Assembly (NCBI GenBank): GCA_903925985.1
Contig: CAIYHK010000264.1
Span: 1-10,809 of the forward strand
Origin: an uncultured Actinomycetes bacterium
Lineage (GTDB): Bacteria > Actinomycetota > Acidimicrobiia > Acidimicrobiales > Ilumatobacteraceae
Length of the DNA: 10,809 bases
Direction of reading: 5' to 3'
In this document: in pieces, positions 7,395 to 10,809 of the stretch
Layout of the letters: each line of letters starts with the position of its first letter
How positions within the stretch are numbered: position 1 is the stretch's first letter
Program-made: the position numbers and the translations under genes
Notes under the pieces: model-generated
The model's database searches: none
Told to the model about the DNA's origin: nothing
What the model saw: only the letters and a program-made list of their open reading frames with translations

Positions 7395-7805
7395 ATGAGA
7401 TCACAGACAGAACTCACCGATGCGTTTCGTGATGCTGGATTAAAGATCACTCCTCAGCGTCTGTTGATGTTCCGCCTGCTTGAGGGCAATGCCTCGCATC
7501 CCACCGCTGAAGCCCTCTATGAAGTGGCAAGACGCGAGATGCCAAGCATCTCCTTGCGTACCGTTTATCAAACTCTCAATGACCTCGCCTCTATGGGCGA
7601 GCTCCTCCAGATCGACCTCGGATCGGGCCCAGGCCGCTTTGACCCGAACACCGAGGATCACCACCACTTCATCTGCGATGACTGCGGAAGCATTCATGAC
7701 GTGCAGGTGGATACCGAGGCAACACTCCAAGCAGATGGGCTCAAAGTTCGTTCTGTCGAAGTGGTGTTCCGCGGTTCGTGCGCGACATGCGTAGCAAGTA
7801 AGTAA
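7395..7805 (+). CDS. perR: PerR-type peroxide sensor of the Fur family
   Basis: The protein has 136 residues from ATG 7395. An upstream in-frame start at 7296 would overlap glpD and add a non-Fur extension, so it is rejected. A winged-helix domain occupies about 1-80 (LKITPQRL, HPTAEALY, ISLRTVYQTLNDL). The metal and dimerisation domain follows. H35, D83, H89, H91 and D102 match the five regulatory-metal ligands of Bacillus PerR (H37, D85, H91, H93, D104) with a constant offset of two. The Asp in RFDPNTEDHHH is the PerR-type residue where Fur has Glu. C94/C97 and C129/C132 form the structural zinc site. In PerR, Fe-catalysed oxidation of the histidines by H2O2 releases DNA. The rubrerythrin gene follows after 31 nt, which supports a peroxide role. 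No strong ribosome-binding site precedes the start. Confidence 0.85.
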   Translation: MRSQTELTDAFRDAGLKITPQRLLMFRLLEGNASHPTAEALYEVARREMPSISLRTVYQTLNDLASMGELLQIDLGSGPGRFDPNTEDHHHFICDDCGSIHDVQVDTEATLQADGLKVRSVEVVFRGSCATCVASK

Positions 7806-7825
7806 CCAACCAAAACCAAATCAAT

Positions 7826-7831
7826 AAGGAG
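7826..7831 (+). promoter_or_regulatory. Strong Shine-Dalgarno site of the rubrerythrin gene
   Basis: AAGGAG lies 5 nt before the ATG at 7837, in the 31-nt spacer after perR. It is the best ribosome-binding site in the window and suggests that rubrerythrin is made at a higher level than its regulator from the same transcript. Confidence 0.7.
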
Positions 7832-7836
7832 ACATC

Positions 7837-8253
7837 ATGGCCAGCCTCAACGGCACCAAGACCCATGAGAACCTGAAGGAAGCGTTCGCTGGCGAGAGCC
7901 AGGCAAACCGTCGCTACCTTTGGTTCGCCCAGAAGGCAGATATTGAGGGATACCCCGATGCTGCAGCACTGTTCCGTTCGGTCGCAGAAGGTGAAACCGG
8001 CCATGCGCACGGTCACCTCGACTACCTCGCACAGGTTGGAGACCCGGCATCGGGTGAGCCAATCGGCGAAACCGAGGAGAACTTCAAAGCATCAATCGCC
8101 GGCGAGACCTATGAGTACACCCAGATGTACCCAGGCTTTGCCAAGACCGCACGCGAAGAAGGTTTCGACCAGATCGCGGATTGGTTCGAGACACTGGCAC
8201 GCGCTGAGAAGAGCCATGCCGGCCGTTTCCAAGAGGGCCTCAACGCCCTCTGA
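7837..8253 (+). CDS. rbr: Rubrerythrin, short form without rubredoxin domain
   Basis: The 138-residue protein is a four-helix di-iron protein. Ligand motifs are [12 protein letters not shown] (residues 17-28, Glu20), [12 protein letters not shown] (50-61, Glu53 and His56), [12 protein letters not shown] (88-99, Glu90 and Glu93), and [11 protein letters not shown] (121-131, Glu124 and His127). Classical rubrerythrin is about 190 residues and ends in a rubredoxin FeS4 domain with two CxxCG pairs; this one stops after the helical domain and has no Cys. It would reduce H2O2 to water with electrons from a separate donor, possibly the Fe-S protein encoded next. It sits directly behind the PerR gene, as expected for a PerR target. 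A small inverted repeat, AGAGGGC/GCCCTCT (8232-8251), spans its last codons. Confidence 0.93.
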   Translation: MASLNGTKTHENLKEAFAGESQANRRYLWFAQKADIEGYPDAAALFRSVAEGETGHAHGHLDYLAQVGDPASGEPIGETEENFKASIAGETYEYTQMYPGFAKTAREEGFDQIADWFETLARAEKSHAGRFQEGLNAL

Positions 8254-8279
8254 TACCACGCCATTTAGGCAGTGAAATT

Positions 8280-8310
8280 GCGGAGGGGTGACCTCGTGTC
8301 GCCCCTCCGC
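8280..8310 (+). promoter_or_regulatory. Strong GC hairpin between rubrerythrin and Fe-S protein genes
   Basis: GCGGAGGGGTGAC (8280-8292) pairs with GTCGCCCCTCCGC (8298-8310), 13 bp with one G-U, around a 5-nt loop. No U tract follows, and the next start codon is 20 nt downstream. It may act as a partial terminator or as a processing or stability element that lets rubrerythrin mRNA exceed that of the downstream genes. Confidence 0.6.
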
Positions 8311-8330
8311 GCAAGTCGCAGGAGTAGCAC

Positions 8331-9659
8331 ATGTCAACAATTTACGATCCAAAACATCCGAAGTATCTGGACGAAGCAGATGTGCGCGAAGAGCTGACAC
8401 GTGTCTACGACCTTTGTCATGGATGTCGTCTTTGCTTCAAGTTCTGTTCATCATTCCCAACGTTGTTTGAAATGATCGACCAGCATGACGATCAGGATGC
8501 GGGTCGGTTGACGCCAGCACAGCAAGATCAAGTTATTGACGAGTGCTTCCAATGCAAGCTCTGTTACATCTATTGCCCCTATGTGCCCGGTAAGTCTGAG
8601 TGGGAACTCGACTTCCCGCGCCTCATGATGCGGGCGTCGGCAATGCGTAACGCCACCGGTCAGGTGAGCATTCGCGAAAAGACCACGACCGCTCTCATGG
8701 GCCGCACCGATGCTCTCGGCAAAGTTGCAACCGCAACCGCCCCAGTGGCAAATGTGGTCCTTGGCGCTAAGCCAGGATCACTCATCCGCAAGGTCGTTGA
8801 AAAGACTGCAGGCGTGTCTAGCGTTCGCTTGTTGCCCCCGTTCACGCGTCAGCGTTTCACCACGTGGTTCAAAAAGCGCACCAAGAAAGCCATTGCGAAT
8901 CCGCAGGGCAAAGTTGGCATTTTCCCCACGTGTCTCGTGGAATACCAAGCACCCGAAGTCGGTCATGATCTCGTGAAGATCTACGAACACAACAACGTTG
9001 AGTGTTCTGTGGTGGATGGGGTTGGTTGCTGTGGAGCGCCATTCCTGCACTCGGGTGACCTAAAGCAGTTCGACAAAGTTGCGCGCAAGAACGTAGAAGC
9101 ACTGGCTGCAAGTGTGCGCGCAGGCAACGACATAGTTGTCGCACAGCCAACCTGTGGTTATGTGCTGAAAAAGGACTACATCGACTACGTCGGTGGTGAA
9201 GATGCAGAACTGGTTTCCAAGCACACCTTTGATGCAGCTGAATATTTGATCGCCATGAACAAAGACGAGTCACGCACTCTTGACACAAACTTCACTGGTG
9301 ATGTGCCCGAGACCATCACCTATCACACGCCTTGCCACTTGCGGGCCCAGGAGATCGGTCTGAAGAGCCGTGACTTGATGAAACTCACCGGGGCGAAGAT
9401 CAAACTCGTGCAGCAATGCTCCGGCATTGATGGCATGTGGGGTTTGCGCGCTGAGAACGCAGATCTTTCGATGCCGCACGCCAAGGCACTCGCTGATGAA
9501 ATTCGCAACGCCGGTGGTGATGTGGTGGCGGGGGACTGTCACCTTGCCAACACTGCAATTACCGAACAAACCGATCTCACGCCGCTTCATCCTTTGCAGG
9601 TGGTGGCGCGTGCATATGGAATACCCGAAGAACCAAGAAAGGAAAGTGCAAAGAAATGA
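8331..9659 (+). CDS. GlpC/HdrB-like iron-sulfur oxidoreductase with two [4Fe-4S] clusters and two CCG domains
   Basis: The protein has 442 residues. Two ferredoxin-type [4Fe-4S] motifs lie at C29, C32, C35, C39 and C72, C75, C78, C82. They are followed by a linker and two cysteine-rich CCG domains. The first has C201, the pair C233-C234 in GCCGAP, and C265. The second has C345 (TPCHLRA), C383 in CSGIDG, where Ser384 replaces the second Cys, and C413. This is the layout of GlpC, the electron-transfer subunit of anaerobic glycerol-3-phosphate dehydrogenase, and of HdrB/HdrD and GlcF relatives. No GlpA/GlpB partner is present; its neighbours are rubrerythrin and DUF3501, so electron delivery to the rubrerythrin is a reasonable inference. 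It starts with ATG 8331 behind AGGAG (8320-8324). Its stop overlaps the next start by 4 nt (ATGA). Confidence 0.88.
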   Translation: MSTIYDPKHPKYLDEADVREELTRVYDLCHGCRLCFKFCSSFPTLFEMIDQHDDQDAGRLTPAQQDQVIDECFQCKLCYIYCPYVPGKSEWELDFPRLMMRASAMRNATGQVSIREKTTTALMGRTDALGKVATATAPVANVVLGAKPGSLIRKVVEKTAGVSSVRLLPPFTRQRFTTWFKKRTKKAIANPQGKVGIFPTCLVEYQAPEVGHDLVKIYEHNNVECSVVDGVGCCGAPFLHSGDLKQFDKVARKNVEALAASVRAGNDIVVAQPTCGYVLKKDYIDYVGGEDAELVSKHTFDAAEYLIAMNKDESRTLDTNFTGDVPETITYHTPCHLRAQEIGLKSRDLMKLTGAKIKLVQQCSGIDGMWGLRAENADLSMPHAKALADEIRNAGGDVVAGDCHLANTAITEQTDLTPLHPLQVVARAYGIPEEPRKESAKK

Positions 9660-10243
9660 GCAAGCTCACCCTCAATGACATCCTTGATTCCCGTGCTTAC
9701 GAGCGCGTACGTGATGAGTTCCGTTCCCGTGTAATGGAGATCAAGCGTCGCCGTCGCATACATCTCGGCACAATCATCACGCTCATGTTTGAAAGCCGTG
9801 ACACCATGCAGTTGCAGATTCAAGAGATGATTCGTGTTGAACACATCAGTACAGATGCGGGTGTGGAAGATGAGTTGCGTGCGTACAACCCGCTCATTCC
9901 CGAGCCCGGTCAACTGTGCGCCACGATGTTCATCGAATTGACCTCAGATGAGCAGCTTCGTGAGTGGTTGCCAAAACTCGCCGGCGTCGAGCGCGCTGTT
10001 GAGATTCACCTTGCGGATGGATCAATTGTGTTTGGTCACCTTGATGCACAGCATGAGGCAACACTGACTCGTGACAACGTCACAGCTGCGGTGCACTACC
10101 TGTACTTCGACTTCACTCCAGAACAAATCGAGGCTTTTGCCAAGGGGAATTGCAAGGTTGTCATTAGCCTCCCGGCCTACCGAGAAGAGCAATATCTGCT
10201 TGATTCAACAGTCCAGGAATTGTTGGGAGACCTGCGCCAATAA
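9656..10243 (+). CDS. DUF3501 family protein
   Basis: The 195-residue protein is soluble, with no signal or membrane segment. Features that recall DUF3501 are the basic N-terminal segment YERVRDEFRSRVMEIKRRRR (residues 15-34), the block TMQLQIQEMIRVEHI (50-64), ELRAYNPLIPEPGQLCATMF (73-92), and a C-terminal half with VHYLYFDFTPEQ (145-156). The function of the family is unknown. It carries only two Cys residues (about 88 and 166), not a cluster motif, so it is unlikely to hold its own Fe-S centre. Its ATG overlaps the stop of the Fe-S protein gene, so the two are translationally coupled. Acting with the Fe-S protein, for instance as an assembly or docking partner, is inference from that coupling. 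Confidence 0.83.
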   Translation: MSKLTLNDILDSRAYERVRDEFRSRVMEIKRRRRIHLGTIITLMFESRDTMQLQIQEMIRVEHISTDAGVEDELRAYNPLIPEPGQLCATMFIELTSDEQLREWLPKLAGVERAVEIHLADGSIVFGHLDAQHEATLTRDNVTAAVHYLYFDFTPEQIEAFAKGNCKVVISLPAYREEQYLLDSTVQELLGDLRQ

Positions 10244-10250
10244 GCACTTT

Positions 10251-10270
10251 CCCGAGACCTGGGTCTCGGG
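10251..10270 (+). terminator. Terminator-like hairpin at the end of the perR-rbr-FeS-DUF3501 unit
   Basis: CCCGAGACC (10251-10259) and GGTCTCGGG (10262-10270) are exact inverted repeats, realistically an 8-bp stem with a CTGG tetraloop. The element begins 8 nt after the DUF3501 stop. Only TT follows, so the U tract is weak. The whiB promoter starts at once after it, so it plausibly insulates the two units. Confidence 0.6.
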
Positions 10271-10300
10271 TTGGACACTGTGACGGGTGACACCTACTAT
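10271..10300 (+). promoter_or_regulatory. Promoter of the WhiB-family gene, with overlapping inverted repeat
   Basis: TTGGAC (10271-10276) and TACTAT (10295-10300) are separated by 18 nt and fit a housekeeping sigma promoter, giving a transcription start near 10307 and a leader of about 43 nt. GGTGA (10286-10290) and TCACC (10300-10304) form an inverted repeat that brackets the -10 box and could be an operator. Confidence 0.55.
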
Positions 10301-10349
10301 CACCAGTGCTGACCACGGTCGGCGCGGGGGAAGGTAAGTGGGGGCTCCG

Positions 10350-10634
10350 ATGAGCATTGCTGTAACAGCAGTAGGTAGTGCAGATGAGTGGTTCGAACGT
10401 CACGAATTAAACCAGTGGCGTGTCCGTGGAGCCTGTAATGGGCTTGATCCAACCATCTTTTATCCTGAAGACGAAGAGAACGCGAACGAGGCAAAGGACA
10501 TTTGTTCTGAGTGCTCCGTGCGAGTTGCTTGCCTCGAGCACGCACTCATGAGTCGCGAAAAAGATGGAGTGTGGGGTGGCGCAACATCCAAAGAGCGTCG
10601 CCGCATTATTCGTCAGCGACGACGCTCGGCATAA
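10350..10634 (+). CDS. WhiB-family iron-sulfur transcription regulator
   Basis: The protein has 94 residues from ATG 10350, which has GGGGG 5 nt upstream (10340-10344). A GTG at 10338, preceded by GGAAGG, would add four residues and is possible. Cys29, Cys52, Cys55 and Cys61 are in the C-X22-C-X2-C-X5-C pattern that binds a redox- and NO-sensitive [4Fe-4S] cluster. GVWGG (74-78) is the conserved turn. The C terminus is a basic tail (KERRRIIRQRRR) that contacts DNA. Wbl proteins occur in Actinobacteria and their phages and usually act through the principal sigma factor. The subgroup (WhiB1, WhiB2 and so on) cannot be set from the sequence alone. Only 11 nt separate its stop from the next start, so a shared transcript is likely. 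Confidence 0.94.
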   Translation: MSIAVTAVGSADEWFERHELNQWRVRGACNGLDPTIFYPEDEENANEAKDICSECSVRVACLEHALMSREKDGVWGGATSKERRRIIRQRRRSA

Positions 10635-10645
10635 AGAATGGTCGA

Positions 10646-10809
10646 ATGACCAAACTTCCTGGTGGTTGGTCCGGTGTAATCGCTGGGCTCAACAACAATC
10701 TCGATCTTGAACCAGAGGTCGCTGCAGCCGCCATGGAGTCGATGCTCGCCGGGGACGCAACTGATTCAGAGATTTCTGCGTTCTTGTTGGCACTCAAAGC
10801 AAAGGGTGA
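10646..10809 (+). CDS. trpD: Anthranilate phosphoribosyltransferase, N-terminal fragment (cut by window end)
   Basis: From ATG 10646 the frame stays open to the window edge: 54 codons plus two bases. The sequence GVIAGLNNNLDLEPE, then AAAAMESMLAGDATDSEISA and FLLALKAKG, matches the N-terminal helical domain of TrpD (typically L..LL.G..L...EA..AM..I..GEA....I.AFL.AL..KGE). TrpD transfers phosphoribosyl from PRPP to anthranilate in tryptophan synthesis. The catalytic glycine-rich PRPP loop lies beyond the window. The final bases read GGT GA, which is codon Gly and an incomplete codon, not a stop. Thymidine phosphorylase shares this fold, but the LKAKG ending favours TrpD. No clear ribosome-binding site is seen, consistent with coupling to the WhiB gene 11 nt upstream. 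Confidence 0.8.
   Translation, partial: MTKLPGGWSGVIAGLNNNLDLEPEVAAAAMESMLAGDATDSEISAFLLALKAKG

Noticed and set aside
8288..8400. Leader peptide starting at GTG 8288 before the Fe-S protein gene
   Set aside because: It starts inside the hairpin, has no ribosome-binding site and runs out of frame into the Fe-S coding sequence.
8331..9659. Naming the Fe-S protein glpC because a glpD operon is nearby
   Set aside because: It belongs to the oppositely oriented PerR/rubrerythrin unit, no GlpA or GlpB is present, and the second CCG motif is altered.
10646..10809. Apparent stop at the final TGA of the window
   Set aside because: The last bases are out of phase: the trpD frame reads GGT then GA, so the gene continues beyond the window.

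Overview
The window is a compact, moderate-GC stretch of bacterial chromosome. A WhiB-family regulator, a phenomenon restricted to Actinobacteria and their phages, points to an actinobacterium. The A-type RNase P RNA, GTG/TTG starts, very short spacers and overlapping genes also fit. The lack of close matches to well-known genera suggests an uncultivated aquatic or soil lineage, perhaps Acidimicrobiia-like; that placement is inference. No mobile elements, tRNAs or CRISPR arrays are seen.

Left part (1-984): the tail of an unidentified Cys-containing protein gene, a small membrane protein of DUF457/YdjM type, and the RNase P RNA gene (rnpB) on the minus strand. The rnpB 3' end runs into the stop codon of the membrane protein gene.

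Minus-strand operon (7312 down to 999): glpD-like FAD glycerol-3-phosphate dehydrogenase, an alkyl-DHAP-synthase-like FAD oxidoreductase, a 138-residue four-helix membrane protein, an FGGY kinase of the glycerol kinase branch, and two ferritin-like proteins, one cytosolic and one an exported Tat lipoprotein. Junctions inside the operon overlap by 10, 4 or 1 nt or are separated by only 3-59 nt. The kinase has lost several residues that bind glycerol in E. coli GlpK, so its substrate is uncertain. The AGPS-like enzyme between GlpD and the kinase suggests a glycerophosphate/dihydroxyacetone-phosphate or ether-lipid link.

Plus-strand peroxide/iron-sulfur operon (7395-10243): a PerR-type Fur regulator with all five regulatory-metal ligands and two CxxC zinc pairs, diverging from glpD over 82 nt. 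It is followed by a short rubrerythrin, a GlpC/HdrB-like Fe-S protein and a DUF3501 protein. A strong hairpin separates the rubrerythrin gene from the Fe-S gene, and a terminator-like hairpin ends the unit.

Right end (10271-10809): a recognisable promoter, a WhiB-family regulator, then 11 nt later the start of trpD (anthranilate phosphoribosyltransferase), cut by the window edge.

Taken together, the middle of the window couples an H2O2-generating type of metabolism (flavin oxidation of glycerophosphates) with peroxide sensing, rubrerythrin and ferritin-like proteins. The rubrerythrin/Fe-S/DUF3501 cassette and the divergent glp-like operon are the parts most worth study.
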